Position numbers and translations under genes: made by a program. Shown piece after piece: positions 28,595 to 38,370 of a stretch of DNA of 64,000 bases. The stretch's first letter is position 1; each line of letters starts with the position of its first letter. Source of the DNA: Clostridia bacterium (lineage in GTDB: Bacteria; Bacillota; Clostridia; Lachnospirales; Lachnospiraceae); assembly GCA_910575245.1 (NCBI GenBank), contig CAJTEN010000001.1, positions 186,001 to 250,000 on the forward strand, written 5' to 3'. The notes under the pieces were generated by a model. It saw only the letters and a list, made by a program, of their open reading frames with translations. It had not been told where the DNA came from and did not search any database.

Positions 28595-29566
28595 TCACTT
28601 TCTGTTCATCAAGCGTTTTCTGTACATGCGGATATCCTGTCCGGACAATTTACAGATTTCATAGTGACTGGTAATACGGGAAAAGATACGGTCAGAGTAT
28701 CGGTTCCTTAATTCTTCTAAAGACAGGTTGGTAGAAATAATAGTTGCCTTCTTCCCCATATGGCGTTCGTTCAGAAGAGCAAACAGCTGGGAAGCCACAA
28801 ACTGGTTCGTCAATTCAGTACCCAGATCATCAATGATCAGAAGGTCGCACTGGTATAAATCTGCGTAAGTTTCACGCAGTTCTTCTCTATTCTTATAATC
28901 AAAGGAATTTCGGGACAGCAGGTCAAAAAGACCGGTGGCACTGAAATAAATAACAGAATGGCCACTCTCAATCAGTTCTTTGGCAATACAGCCGGAAAGA
29001 AAGGACTTTCCCGTACCCACTGTACCATAAAAGAACAGATTATGGTAGTCAGAATTGAAATTTTTGACAAAGTTGCGGCATGTCCTGACCGCGTTCCTGA
29101 AACGGGACAGGTCTTCACCGTCATAGTATTCATAGGATAAAGAATCAAAATTCTCCGTGCGGAGCATTTCGCGTATATTGGACTGTTCATAGAGCAGCGT
29201 GATCATCGCCTGTCTGAAACAGTGACATTTCTGGCCGTCGATATATCCGGTATCCCGACAGTCGGGACATTCGTAGACGGGTTCTAAGTAATCGGAAGCA
29301 AAGCCGGCATCTTCAAGGAGCTGCGCTTTCCGGCCGGATAATTCAGCCAGAGCATCGCGCAGGTCTTCCATGGCGTCCGCATCGCCGGCAAGAAGCTTCT
29401 TACCCTGTGCAACGGAGACGGCGGCAACCCTGTCTTCCAGTTCTCTGTAAAGAGGAACCTGTTCATAGACATATGCGAGTCTGCGTTCTCTTTCGCTCCG
29501 GTTCTTCAATTGCTTCCTCTCATATTCATGAAGGATCATATCATATTGGGCATTCGTCAGGGACAC
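28595..29566 (-). CDS. Helicase loader / DnaC-like ATPase (DnaI role)
   Basis: A 323-residue AAA+ ATPase. An N-terminal helical region with a four-cysteine-type zinc site (YECPDCRDTGYIDGQKCHC, about 113-131) precedes Walker A FYGTVGTGKSFL (about 179-190) and Walker B CDLLIIDDLGTE, with sensor 1 TIISTNLSLEEL. This layout matches DnaI/DnaC loaders that place the replicative helicase on DNA. It sits next to the DnaD-like gene, the usual Firmicute primosome pairing. Confidence 0.9.
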   Translation of the reverse strand: MSLTNAQYDMILHEYERKQLKNRSERERRLAYVYEQVPLYRELEDRVAAVSVAQGKKLLAGDADAMEDLRDALAELSGRKAQLLEDAGFASDYLEPVYECPDCRDTGYIDGQKCHCFRQAMITLLYEQSNIREMLRTENFDSLSYEYYDGEDLSRFRNAVRTCRNFVKNFNSDYHNLFFYGTVGTGKSFLSGCIAKELIESGHSVIYFSATGLFDLLSRNSFDYKNREELRETYADLYQCDLLIIDDLGTELTNQFVASQLFALLNERHMGKKATIISTNLSLEELRNRYSDRIFSRITSHYEICKLSGQDIRMYRKRLMNRK

Positions 29567-29587
29567 AATGAGACTCCTTATTATTTG

Positions 29588-30703
29588 TTAATTACTGATC
29601 AGTTCCTGTTCTAAAGCGTCGAAATCGTAATTGTTCTGTGTGAACTGGTTAAATTTATTGTCAGAAGCCGGTCTGGAGATCTTTGATTTCTGATAATGCT
29701 CGTCCAATGACTGAATATCTTTCTTATTATGTACGTCAGCCTTGTGCCAGCTGTCCAAAATTCTGTCGGCATATTCAAAGCGGTGCTTGTCCGTGGCAAG
29801 AACAGTACGTTCACATGCAGCAAAAATAACATCAGTGGCAAATCCGTACTCCTTCGTCCAGCGGGTGATATACGAGACCTCCGTTTTGGTCGGCGTTCCG
29901 CTTTTACCCAGTGCATTCATGATTTCATAGACAGATTTATCATATTTATTGGAAAGCCGGGCAGCCTGTTTGGGGGTTGTCACACCCTGTTTGGCCCAGC
30001 TGATCGCTACCTTCTCTATGTAACGCAGTTCCTTCTTGCCCCGGTCTACGCAGTATTGAATCAGATAGTCGATCAGATCTTCGGAGAAACCAAGCTGATC
30101 CGAGAGGAACAGAATGGTCTGCACCTCGCTTGCACTCAGTGTCTTCTTAAGATATTGCTCAGCCACAAAAAGGATTCTGGAAATAGTCTCATCGGACTTA
30201 AAGGCTTTCAGCTGATCCAGCGTATAGTTGGGCTTCACATAGATGTTGTCGGTAACATGACTGTCATCTGCAGGCACGTGCATGCCGGAAGCTTCCGGAT
30301 CTGCATGAATATCAGATGCTGCAGAAGCGGCCGTGCTTAATTTGGAAGAGATAGGAACTACGGAAGCAAGCGGTATGGCGGACGGTGCAGGCACTGCCGT
30401 GTCCGGTGCTGCGAAATCCAGCAGGTGGATACCGGCTACATTCTTATGCTCGTCATAGTCCAGAGTCAGAAGCCGTTTCTTCTCCCAGTATTTCAGGGCA
30501 CGCAGAACATCCTTCTCGGTATAGTTAAAAAGATCCGCAATGTCGGAGATACTGGTGGAGCGGCTGGCGCTCACCATACGGATCAGATATAAATAAATCT
30601 TAAGCTGCGCATCGTTGGCATCCTGCATATATTCATCGATAAAACGGTTTGATATAACCGTAAAATCGGCGTGATTATCCTGGTAAATTGTTAAACGACT
30701 CAT
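29588..30703 (-). CDS. DnaD-like primosome protein
   Basis: A 371-residue protein. The N-terminal winged-helix part (RFIDEYMQDANDAQLKIYLYLIRM...ISDIADLFNYTEKDVLRALKYWEKKRLLTL) and a DnaD/DnaB C-terminal helical domain (about 195-290, with LIDYLIQYCVDRGKKELRYIEKVAISWAKQGV) are joined by an Ala/Pro/Ser-rich linker. A second repeat-like helical region follows (RWTKEYGFATDVIFAACERT). The family remodels DNA at origins and restart sites and recruits the helicase loader. Start set by AAGGA 9 bases before ATG 30703. A cluster of DnaA-box-like sites lies just upstream. Confidence 0.88.
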   Translation of the reverse strand: MSRLTIYQDNHADFTVISNRFIDEYMQDANDAQLKIYLYLIRMVSASRSTSISDIADLFNYTEKDVLRALKYWEKKRLLTLDYDEHKNVAGIHLLDFAAPDTAVPAPSAIPLASVVPISSKLSTAASAASDIHADPEASGMHVPADDSHVTDNIYVKPNYTLDQLKAFKSDETISRILFVAEQYLKKTLSASEVQTILFLSDQLGFSEDLIDYLIQYCVDRGKKELRYIEKVAISWAKQGVTTPKQAARLSNKYDKSVYEIMNALGKSGTPTKTEVSYITRWTKEYGFATDVIFAACERTVLATDKHRFEYADRILDSWHKADVHNKKDIQSLDEHYQKSKISRPASDNKFNQFTQNNYDFDALEQELISN

Positions 30704-30834
30704 TCTACACCATCCTTGCTTTCCCCTGAAGCGTGCCGTGCCAGAAGGACACATCTGAGATTATAGCATAGCGTTCCTCAAAATAAAATAGGTAAACACT
30801 CACAAAGAAAAAATCAGAACAGAAGTTCACCAAA

Positions 30835-30950
30835 TGTGGACAATGTGGATGAGAAACGAAATGTCCCGAAATACGGGAAACAATATCTACTGAAATATCC
30901 ACAGAAGACCGCCAGAAATTCCGGTCATTTTCTGTGGATATTGTGAATAA
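30835..30950. promoter_or_regulatory. Cluster of five near-consensus DnaA boxes
   Basis: Sites one mismatch from TGTGGATAA or its complement: TGTGGACAA (30835), TGTGGATGA (30844), ATATCCACA (30895), TGTGGATAT (30933) and TGTGAATAA (30942). The third and fourth also form the ends of a long hairpin (30894-30942). They fill the spacer between murC and dnaD. Confidence 0.5.
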
Positions 30951-32330
30951 TTATTTCTGTAACAGGTCTTCGCCGACTTTTACGATATCTCCGGCACCCA
31001 TAGTTATCAACAAATCATCTTTTGTGCAATTTTCTAAAAGGAAATTTTCAATTTCCGAAAAAGAAGGGAAGTAGTAGCAGCGGTGCCCCAGCTTTTCAAT
31101 CTCGGCCTGCAGTGTCCGGGAACTGATACCCAGCGTATCCTTCTCCCTGGCAGCATAAATGTCGGCAAGAATGACCTCGTCAGACAGTGAAAGAGCCCTG
31201 GCAAAATCGGCCATAAAGTCCCTGGTTCTTGTGTAGGTATGAGGCTGGAAGACACACCAGGTGGTCCGGTGCGGATAGTTGCGGGCAGCAAGCAAAGTGG
31301 CGGTGATCTCCGTGGGATGATGCGCGTAATCGTCTATGACAGTGACGCCGTTTACGGTGCCCTTGTATTCAAAACGCCTGTCGGTCCCGCCGTAGGCAAG
31401 CAGCGCCTCCGCGGTGGTGGCAGTGGGAATTTCTAACAGGTCGGCCAGCGCGATGGCGGCAATGGCATTGTAAACGTTGTGTTCGCCGGGAACCCGCAGA
31501 GAAAATACTTCTTCTTTGCCGTCCTTGTGCATAAGATGAAAAGAGGGACAACCTGATGCATCGTAGGTAATGTTTGCCGGATAGTAATCCAGTCCGGAAG
31601 AGGAGCCGTAGGTAATGACACGGCAATTCAAATCTCTGGTAAGCTCTTTATAATGTTCGATATCGCCATTGATGATCAGGACGCCGTCAGAAGGAAGGAG
31701 GTTCGCAAATTTACGAAAAGAATTACGGATATCGTGAATGTCCTTGAAGTAATCCAGATGATCTTCTTCTATATTAAGTATAATGCCGATCTTGGGGAAA
31801 AAGCTTAAGAAACTGTTGGTATATTCGCAGGCCTCAGTGACAAAATAGGCAGAGGAGCCGACACGGATATTCCCGCCGATCGGTTTATAAATACCGCCGA
31901 TGGAAAGGGTGGGATCAGCATGATGCTCCAGAAGAATCTGGGAAATCATGGAAGTAGTAGTGGTCTTGCCGTGAGTACCGCTTACCGCAATGGGCATTTC
32001 GTAGTTCTGCATCATCTGCCCCAGAAGCTGTGCACGGGTCAGAACGGGAATGGCTCTTTGGCCTGCGGCAAGCAGCTCCGGGTTATCGGGTTTGATGGCG
32101 CTGGTATATACTACCAGATCGATATCGGCCGGGATATTTTCCTTTCGCTGGCCGTAATATACGGCGGCGCCTTTCTCTTCCAACGTGTGGGTCAGCGGAG
32201 ACGCAGCCCTGTCAGAGCCGGATACACGGAAGCCTTCTGACAGCAGGATCTCAGCCAGCCCGCTCATACTGATGCCGCCGATGCCAATGAAATATATATG
32301 AATAGGATTTTGGAAATTGATTTGATACAT
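30951..32330 (-). CDS. murC: UDP-N-acetylmuramate--L-alanine ligase
   Basis: A 459-residue cytoplasmic enzyme adding L-Ala to UDP-MurNAc, the first peptide step of peptidoglycan synthesis. N-terminal UDP-binding motif IYFIGIGGISMSGLAEIL, ATP loop AVSGTHGKTTTTSM, EACEYTNSFLSFFPKIGIILNIEEDHLDYF, and DDYAHHPTEI are all present. The frame extends upstream through the mobile element, but ATG 32330 has AAGGAG 7 bases ahead and fits the family N-terminus. Confidence 0.96.
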   Translation of the reverse strand: MYQINFQNPIHIYFIGIGGISMSGLAEILLSEGFRVSGSDRAASPLTHTLEEKGAAVYYGQRKENIPADIDLVVYTSAIKPDNPELLAAGQRAIPVLTRAQLLGQMMQNYEMPIAVSGTHGKTTTTSMISQILLEHHADPTLSIGGIYKPIGGNIRVGSSAYFVTEACEYTNSFLSFFPKIGIILNIEEDHLDYFKDIHDIRNSFRKFANLLPSDGVLIINGDIEHYKELTRDLNCRVITYGSSSGLDYYPANITYDASGCPSFHLMHKDGKEEVFSLRVPGEHNVYNAIAAIALADLLEIPTATTAEALLAYGGTDRRFEYKGTVNGVTVIDDYAHHPTEITATLLAARNYPHRTTWCVFQPHTYTRTRDFMADFARALSLSDEVILADIYAAREKDTLGISSRTLQAEIEKLGHRCYYFPSFSEIENFLLENCTKDDLLITMGAGDIVKVGEDLLQK

Positions 32331-32372
32331 GGATAATCTCCTTGAGTTCCAGGTTTGTTCCGAAAGAATTTG

Positions 32373-32422
32373 CCAAGGTTGACTTAGACGGAATTTACCA
32401 AGGTTAATTTTGACGGAATTTA
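32373..32422 (-). repeat. 25-bp tandem repeat in the murC leader
   Basis: Two adjacent copies (32373-32397 and 32398-32422) sharing CCAAGGTT and GACGGAATTTA on the plus strand. They fall between the predicted murC transcript start and its ribosome site. Confidence 0.6.
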
Positions 32423-32436
32423 CCTTTTTTATTAGT

Positions 32437-32465
32437 ATTATACTCAATTCATGAAAAAAAACCAA
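32437..32465 (-). promoter_or_regulatory. murC promoter
   Basis: Minus strand TTGGTT (32460-32465), 17-bp spacer, TATAAT (32437-32442), about 105 bp before the murC start codon. Confidence 0.6.
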
Positions 32466-32504
32466 TATGTTTTCGAAGAGTGTGCCATATTTTGGTAACA
32501 GCTC

Positions 32505-32724
32505 GTTACTATTCACGGCCAATGTCATTAAGTTAAGGCGGATGCACCTGACATGATAGGAATCTCCTAAGGACGCGCTTTCGCTCAGTTCCAAACGCAG
32601 CGGTACTAAATTCGTGGAAAACCTCATTAAGTACCGGCGTTAGGGGGTGGCCCTCAGGAGAATCCTATCATATCAGACGCTGTGTATAGACTTAACTTAA
32701 TGACATTGGGCCGTTAATAGTAAC
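32505..32724. mobile_element. MITE-like element with 34-bp inverted ends and 8-bp target duplication
   Basis: A 220-bp non-coding element. The ends (32505-32537 and 32691-32724) are imperfect inverted repeats starting GTTACTATT and containing CATTAAGTTAAG, with one mismatch and one extra base. Both flanks carry the identical octamer AACAGCTC (32497-32504 and 32725-32732), a target-site duplication. Inside are two more inverted pairs: CATGATAGG/CCTATCATA with TCTCCT/AGGAGA, and GCGGTACT/AGTACCGGC, so the whole element can fold into a long hairpin. It encodes no transposase and would have to be moved by one elsewhere. It sits just upstream of the murC promoter. Confidence 0.88.
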
Positions 32725-32861
32725 AACAGCTCAACCTCTCTGTTACCTTAACAACAACCGGTGCCGAACGTCTCATTGATTTTAAATTTCGCATAGTATA
32801 TAATAACGTGTGCATTGTAGAAATGATGTAAAAGGAAGAAACAATCGGAGGGATTCAAACA

Positions 32862-34619
32862 ATGGACAGAAAGGCACTCAAGGTCTCCTTCTGGAGCCGT
32901 ATTACCACACAGCTAAGCTTAATGAATCTGGCGTTGATCGTAGTTTTTGGTATTTATTTCGGAACCAGTATCAGCAATTTCCGAAGTACAATAGAAAAGT
33001 GCAATAAGATCAGTGATACTTATCTTTCCGCGATGGTGCTCAGAGGCGATATGAAGAAGGATTATGAGAAGATCCAGCGGTATATCTATGCATATCTGGC
33101 TACCAATGACGCCGAGGAGCGGGAACATTTGCTGGAGAATATTGATAAGCGTTATAATCAGCTTCTTACGGATATTGATCAGGTTAAGGTCTATCTGGAG
33201 GACGGAAGCGATGTGAACATCGTGGATATGGAAAGCGGACTTAGGGCATATACCGAGAATGCAAAGGCGGCGCTGCTGGCCTCGGACGGTAAGAGCACGG
33301 AGGCTGTTATTGAGGAAATCGATGCCCTTGAGGCGGAGGATGAGAAGTTTGACGGCAATCTGGAACTGGCTGATACATATTTTGAACAGGCTGTGGCAGC
33401 ATTGCGGCAGGAGCAGGGGGATATGTATGACCGTACGATCCGTTCGAGTATTCTGGGTGCGCTTCTGATGATCGTGGTCATTGGCATAAACCAGATATTG
33501 TTCCAGCATAATGTGATACAGCCTGTCAGGCAGTCTTCACAGGAGCTGCACCGGATGATCGATGAGATCGACAGGAACAATGGCAATCTGCATGCACGGA
33601 TTACAACCAGTACCAGAAGTGAACTTTCGCTGCTGGTCGGCGGGATGAATGAGTTTTTGGAGACGCTGCAGAATATCATAGATAAGGTGTCGGTGAGCAC
33701 GAAAACACTGGCCCGCTCCAATGATCAGATCGTCAGCATGGTGGAGACGGCCAACACCAATATTACGGAGTCTTCTGCCGCCATGGAACAGCTGGCAGCC
33801 AATATGGAGGCAGTTGCCAATACTTCCGAGGGCATTCAGAATACCATCGGAGGCGTTAAGGAGCAGGTGGATGTTCTCTGGCAGGAGGCGGACCAGGGAT
33901 CACGGAAGGCTGTCGAGGTTTCCGATGAGGCGAAGGCAATGAAGCAGCATATCGTTGAAGTCAAGAGCTTCACGGTACAGAAGGTGGGAGAGATCTCTGA
34001 ATTGCTGAACCGCTCGATCAAGAACAGTGAGAAGGTTTCCAAGATCAACATGCTGTCGGAAACTATTATGAATATTGCCAACGAGACTACGCTTTTATCG
34101 TTGAATGCTTCCATCGAGGCAGCGAGGGCCGGAGAGGCCGGAAGGGGTTTTGCCGTGGTGGCGGGAGAGATTAACTCTCTGGCAAATAACAGCCAGCATA
34201 CAGCCAAAAATATTCAGCATATCAATGAAGAAGTGATTGATACCGTACAGGAAATGGCAGATAATACCTCAGAGGTACTGGAATATATCAATAAATATGT
34301 CCTGAGAGATTATGACCAGTTTGTGGAAGCAATGGACGAGTATGTAACGAATATGGAAGAATTCCACGCTATCCTGCAGAATTTTTCCGCCAGTTCGAAG
34401 GGGCTTAATGACAGCATGGCGGACATCATTGATTCTGTTGGCTGTATCACCAATGCTGTCGGCGAAGGTTCCGCTGCCGTGGATATTTCTGCCGAGAATG
34501 CGTCCAGCCTTGTAGATAAGATGAACGAGGTACAAAGAGCCGTCAATGTGTGCCGTGGGGTGAGCGGTACACTGGAGCAGGAGATCGAACACTTTTCCGC
34601 ATCCGCCAATTCATTATAA
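32862..34619 (+). CDS. Methyl-accepting chemotaxis protein
   Basis: A 585-residue transmembrane chemoreceptor. First membrane helix about 18-38, a periplasm-facing four-helix-type sensing domain about 39-188, second helix about 192-212 ([19 protein letters not shown]), HAMP, then a cytoplasmic signalling domain. The conserved tip is [33 protein letters not shown], which binds CheA and CheW. Ligand unknown. It stands alone with its own terminator; no flagellar or che genes are in the window. Confidence 0.93.
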   Translation: MDRKALKVSFWSRITTQLSLMNLALIVVFGIYFGTSISNFRSTIEKCNKISDTYLSAMVLRGDMKKDYEKIQRYIYAYLATNDAEEREHLLENIDKRYNQLLTDIDQVKVYLEDGSDVNIVDMESGLRAYTENAKAALLASDGKSTEAVIEEIDALEAEDEKFDGNLELADTYFEQAVAALRQEQGDMYDRTIRSSILGALLMIVVIGINQILFQHNVIQPVRQSSQELHRMIDEIDRNNGNLHARITTSTRSELSLLVGGMNEFLETLQNIIDKVSVSTKTLARSNDQIVSMVETANTNITESSAAMEQLAANMEAVANTSEGIQNTIGGVKEQVDVLWQEADQGSRKAVEVSDEAKAMKQHIVEVKSFTVQKVGEISELLNRSIKNSEKVSKINMLSETIMNIANETTLLSLNASIEAARAGEAGRGFAVVAGEINSLANNSQHTAKNIQHINEEVIDTVQEMADNTSEVLEYINKYVLRDYDQFVEAMDEYVTNMEEFHAILQNFSASSKGLNDSMADIIDSVGCITNAVGEGSAAVDISAENASSLVDKMNEVQRAVNVCRGVSGTLEQEIEHFSASANSL

Positions 34620-34721
34620 AGCGATTATAGGCCGGGGAAAGAGCGGAACGTGAAATACACGGAAAGCATATTGCAGCAGAAACGCCGTTGACAGATGATG
34701 AGCGGTAATTACGAAAAAGAT

Positions 34722-34765
34722 AAAGTGTAAAGCCTGTTGAGCTATACAGGTTTTACACTTTTTAT
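34722..34765 (+). terminator. Terminator after the chemoreceptor gene
   Basis: Stem AAAGTGTAAAGCCTGT/ACAGGTTTTACACTTT, 8-base loop, followed by TTTATTT. Confidence 0.85.
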
Positions 34766-35014
34766 TTGGATGAATCCGGATGTAATAAGACGGTCTTTGG
34801 GTTAAGTGCGGCAGATATCCGGAACAGAAGAGCTGCGTCAGTGCCGGATAAAAATGACAGGATGCCGGATCCAAAAGGCTGTGGATAAATGGAGTGTGAA
34901 GTGAACTTTAGCCCTGAGGGGAATAGGGATAAAAGAGTTTAGATATAATTTACAATCTGTAGAAATGTATCTTGAAAATATAGGAAAAGAGAGTGTTGAA
35001 AATTAACAAACATA
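34766..35014. other. Spacer without recognisable gene
   Basis: About 250 bp between the chemoreceptor terminator and the glgC promoters. It becomes A+T-rich toward the right. No coding or repeat signal seen. Confidence 0.3.
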
Positions 35015-35043
35015 TTGAAAAGTGTGGCGAAATATTGTATATT
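35015..35043 (+). promoter_or_regulatory. glgCD promoter, distal
   Basis: TTGAAA (35015-35020), 17-bp spacer, TATATT (35038-35043). Confidence 0.55.
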
Positions 35044-35090
35044 ATCAACATGATAGATGGGATATCGGAGGAAGAAATTCGTAAATAATA

Positions 35091-35119
35091 TTCACTTTCG
35101 CTTCAGAGTGTGATATAAT
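35091..35119 (+). promoter_or_regulatory. glgCD promoter, proximal
   Basis: TTCACT (35091-35096), 17-bp spacer, TATAAT (35114-35119) preceded by an extended TGA. It would give a leader of about 75 bases before glgC. Confidence 0.55.
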
Positions 35120-35201
35120 TATGCAAGGCATTAAAGGGCGTTAAAGATTTTATTTATATATTAAGAGTTTTTATAAAAAACAGAAAACAAGAGGTGATAA
35201 C

Positions 35202-36476
35202 ATGGTTAAGAAGGAAATGATTGCCATGCTCTTAGCTGGCGGTCAGGGGAGCAGATTGGGAGTGTTTACGTCGAAAGTTGCAAAGCCTGCTGTGGCATTC
35301 GGCGGTAAATACAGTATTATCGACTTTCCACTCAGTAATTGTATCAATTCGGGGGTCGACACCGTAGGCGTGCTGACACAATATCAGCCGCTTCGGCTGA
35401 ACACACATATCGGTATCGGCATTCCGTGGGATCTTGACAGGAATATAGGCGGTGTGACGGTACTTCCGCCCTACGAGAAGAGTGCGAACAGTGAGTGGTA
35501 TACAGGTACGGCGAATGCGATCTATCAGAATCTGGATTATATGGAGAATTTCAATCCGGAGTATGTCCTGATCCTATCAGGAGACCATATTTATAAGATG
35601 GATTATGAAGTGATGCTTGATTTTCATAAGCAGAACGGTGCGGAAGTGACGATTGCGGTTATGCCTGTCCCGATGGAGGAAGCGAAGCGTTTCGGCATCA
35701 TGATCACAGATAAAGACCGCAGGATCACAGACTTTGAGGAGAAACCGGAACATCCCCGCAGCAATCTTGCTTCGATGGGTATTTATATTTTTAACTGGAA
35801 GACCTTGAAGGAAGCGCTGCTTAAGAACGCCGACCAGCCCGGGCTGGATTTCGGTAAACATATTATTCCGTACTGCCATAAGGAAGGATCACCTCTTTAT
35901 GCATATGAATTTAACGGTTATTGGAAGGATGTGGGTACATTAAGTTCTTATTGGGAAGCGAATATGGAACTGATCGATATTGTGCCGGAGTTTAATCTGT
36001 ACGAAGAGTACTGGAAGATTTATACGAAGAGCGAGATACTGCCGCCGCAATATCTGTCTGCTGGTAGCGTTGTGGAGAGAAGTATTATCGGAGAAGGTTC
36101 AGAGATATACGGCCAGGTGTACAATTCGGTCATTGGTTGTGGCGTTACGGTCGGCGAAGGAACGGTCATCAGAGATTCCATCATTATGAATGAGACACAG
36201 ATCGGCAGTAACTGTGAATTGTATAAGGCAATTGTTGCAGAGAATACAGTGATTGAAGATGATGTCAGGCTGGGCATAGGTGAAGAGGCGGAGAATGAGA
36301 CAGATCCTCATATCTATAACAGCGGTATCGTGGCGGTAGGTGAGAAGAGTGTTATTCCTCAGGGTGTTGCTATTGGCAAGAATTCGGTTGTATTTGGTGT
36401 GACGACTGCGGAAGACTATGATAACGGGAAGCTTCCAGGCGGTAAAACTTTAATTAAGGCAGGTGATAAACAGTGA
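35202..36476 (+). CDS. glgC: Glucose-1-phosphate adenylyltransferase, catalytic subunit
   Basis: A 424-residue enzyme making ADP-glucose from glucose-1-phosphate and ATP for glycogen synthesis. The nucleotide loop [13 protein letters not shown] is intact, with [29 protein letters not shown], the substrate region [10 protein letters not shown] and a C-terminal left-handed beta helix (hexapeptide-like strands from about 285). The stop overlaps the GTG start of glgD by four bases (GTGA), so the two subunits are translationally coupled. Confidence 0.95.
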   Translation: MVKKEMIAMLLAGGQGSRLGVFTSKVAKPAVAFGGKYSIIDFPLSNCINSGVDTVGVLTQYQPLRLNTHIGIGIPWDLDRNIGGVTVLPPYEKSANSEWYTGTANAIYQNLDYMENFNPEYVLILSGDHIYKMDYEVMLDFHKQNGAEVTIAVMPVPMEEAKRFGIMITDKDRRITDFEEKPEHPRSNLASMGIYIFNWKTLKEALLKNADQPGLDFGKHIIPYCHKEGSPLYAYEFNGYWKDVGTLSSYWEANMELIDIVPEFNLYEEYWKIYTKSEILPPQYLSAGSVVERSIIGEGSEIYGQVYNSVIGCGVTVGEGTVIRDSIIMNETQIGSNCELYKAIVAENTVIEDDVRLGIGEEAENETDPHIYNSGIVAVGEKSVIPQGVAIGKNSVVFGVTTAEDYDNGKLPGGKTLIKAGDKQ

Positions 36477-37591
36477 GAGCAATCGGAATAATCTTGGCAG
36501 GTGGTAATAACCACAGAATTAAGGAACTGACACAGAAGCGCGCGGTCTGTGCTATGCCTATCGCAGGAAGTTACCGTGGTATTGACTTTGCGTTGAGTAA
36601 TATGACCAATTCTCATATTAACAAAGTCGCAGTGTTTACCCAGTACAATGCAGGAAGCCTGAATGAACATCTGAGTTCTTCCAAATGGTGGGATTTCGGC
36701 CGTAAGCAGGGGGGGCTGCGAGTTTTCACTCCGGCATTGACAGCAGAGAGCAATGCATGGTATCGTGGAACAGCAGATGCAATTGCACAGAATCTTTCCT
36801 TCTTGAAGAACAGTCATGAACCGTATGTGGTAATATCTTCCGGTGACTGTGTCTATAAAATGGATTATAATAAGCTTCTGGAATATCATATCGAGAAGAA
36901 AGCGGATATCACGGTCGTATGTAAAGACATGCCGGCAGATGTCAATGTAGACAGGTATGGTAGCGTCAAGATGAATGAAGAATGCCGAATCGAGGAATTT
37001 GAGGAGAAACCGGTAGTAGCCAAGTCCAATACGATTTCCTGCGGTATCTATGTTGTCAGAAGACGTCAGCTTATTGAGATGATTGAGAAATGTGCGGAGG
37101 AAGACAGATACGATTTCGTAAAGGACATTCTCATTCGCTACAAGAATATGAAGAGAATCTTCGGGTACAAGACCAGAGAATACTGGAGCAATATTGCTTC
37201 GGTTGAGGATTATTTTAAGACTAATATGGATTTTCTTCATCCGGAGATCCGGAATTATTTCTTTAAGCAATATCCGGATATCTACTCTAAGGTAGATGAT
37301 TTACCGCCTGCCAAGTACAATACGGGAGCAAGCATTAAGAACAGCCTGATTTCCAGTGGCTGTATCGTAAATGGCAAGGTAGAAGACTCCGTAATCTTCA
37401 AGAAGACATATATCGGTAATAACTGCTATATTAAAAATTCCATCATTCTGAATGATGTCTACATTGGAGATAACACACATATTGAGAATTGTATCGTAGA
37501 GAGCAGGGGAACGATACGGGCCAATTCCTATCACAAAGGTGAAAATCACATAGAAATTGTGGTAGAACATAATGACAGATTTGTAATTTAG
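36473..37591 (+). CDS. glgD: Glucose-1-phosphate adenylyltransferase, GlgD subunit
   Basis: A 372-residue paralogue of GlgC. The nucleotide-binding loop is degenerate ([13 protein letters not shown] in place of GGQGSRL), while the fold motifs [27 protein letters not shown] and [10 protein letters not shown] and the beta-helix end remain. In Firmicutes GlgD is an accessory, largely non-catalytic partner that modulates GlgC. Start is the GTG inside the glgC stop region. A dispersed repeat follows. Confidence 0.93.
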   Translation: MRAIGIILAGGNNHRIKELTQKRAVCAMPIAGSYRGIDFALSNMTNSHINKVAVFTQYNAGSLNEHLSSSKWWDFGRKQGGLRVFTPALTAESNAWYRGTADAIAQNLSFLKNSHEPYVVISSGDCVYKMDYNKLLEYHIEKKADITVVCKDMPADVNVDRYGSVKMNEECRIEEFEEKPVVAKSNTISCGIYVVRRRQLIEMIEKCAEEDRYDFVKDILIRYKNMKRIFGYKTREYWSNIASVEDYFKTNMDFLHPEIRNYFFKQYPDIYSKVDDLPPAKYNTGASIKNSLISSGCIVNGKVEDSVIFKKTYIGNNCYIKNSIILNDVYIGDNTHIENCIVESRGTIRANSYHKGENHIEIVVEHNDRFVI

Positions 37592-37610
37592 TGATATGAT
37601 GGATAAGTGA

Positions 37611-37742
37611 CAGTTCAGACAGGTCTGTACATTTGCTGTGCTGACCATACCGAAGAGTAAAGTCTGGTAGCATCTGGCCTGATACGAAGCGATTCAGGAT
37701 GGTCGGAGGCGGTAACAGTGAGGGTAGCTGAACTGTTGCACA
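37611..37742 (+). repeat. Dispersed intergenic repeat, copy 2
   Basis: Bounded by CAGTTCAG and CTGAACTG. It shares with 16919-17042 the segments CAGTTCAGACAGGTCTG, GCTGACC-TAC, GTCTG-AGCATC/TATC and CGAAGCGATTCA. It fills most of the spacer between glgD and spoVG. Confidence 0.7.
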
Positions 37743-37911
37743 GAAAGGCGGTTGCTATTGATCGACGTTAAAAATTGTGTAAGAGGCATGTGCGTAACTA
37801 ATTAAATATTTATTACAAGCTACGTGGCTTGATGAGTATGACTTGTGTGGAAAAGCTTGTGAAAACCGACAGGTTACTGTCCGGTATCATATGATAAGGA
37901 GGCTGAGCTTC

Positions 37912-38196
37912 ATGAGAATTACTGATGTCCGCGTGCGTAAAATGACTCAAGACAGCAAAATGAAAGCAATCGTCTCGATTACCATAGACGATGAATTCGT
38001 AGTTCATGACATTAAAGTAATTGAGGGTGAAAAAGGTCTTTTCATTGCAATGCCGAGTAAGAAGGCGAATGACGGCGAATATCGCGACATTGCACATCCG
38101 ATCAACTCGGAGACTCGGGACAGAATACAGAGCATTATTCTGGACAGCTATGAAAAAGCGCTTTTGGAACCGAATGACGAGCAGACAAATGCATAG
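37912..38196 (+). CDS. spoVG: SpoVG RNA/DNA-binding regulator
   Basis: A 94-residue protein starting [20 protein letters not shown], with the highly conserved [27 protein letters not shown] and the [11 protein letters not shown] end. SpoVG affects septum formation in sporulation and is a broad nucleic-acid-binding regulator in Firmicutes. Start set by AAGGAGG ahead of ATG 37912; the longer upstream frame is not supported. Monocistronic with its own terminator. Confidence 0.95.
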   Translation: MRITDVRVRKMTQDSKMKAIVSITIDDEFVVHDIKVIEGEKGLFIAMPSKKANDGEYRDIAHPINSETRDRIQSIILDSYEKALLEPNDEQTNA

Positions 38197-38211
38197 TGTG
38201 GATGAGATGGG

Positions 38212-38236
38212 AAAGGACGCGGTGACGCGTCCTTTT
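38212..38236 (+). terminator. spoVG terminator
   Basis: Stem AAAGGACGCG/CGCGTCCTTTT with a GTGA loop, 15 bases after the stop codon. Confidence 0.9.
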
Positions 38237-38318
38237 CTTATGATAGGGGTATGTAGAGTTTGCTGTCAAATTCCCCATACTGGCTATTTAAAGTCTTGTG
38301 TGTATTTTTGCAAGTACA

Positions 38319-38348
38319 TTGTAATGGATTGCGATTGTGTGATATAAT
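38319..38348 (+). promoter_or_regulatory. Promoter of the PD-(D/E)XK-like gene
   Basis: TTGTAA (38319-38324), 18-bp spacer, TATAAT (38343-38348), 22 bp before the start codon. Confidence 0.55.
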
Positions 38349-38370
38349 TAAAACGTGTAAAGGAGAGTAT

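Noticed and set aside
32331-32627. N-terminal extension of MurC through the repeat and MITE
   Set aside because: The family start and ribosome site are at 32330, and the extension would read through a promoter and a mobile element.
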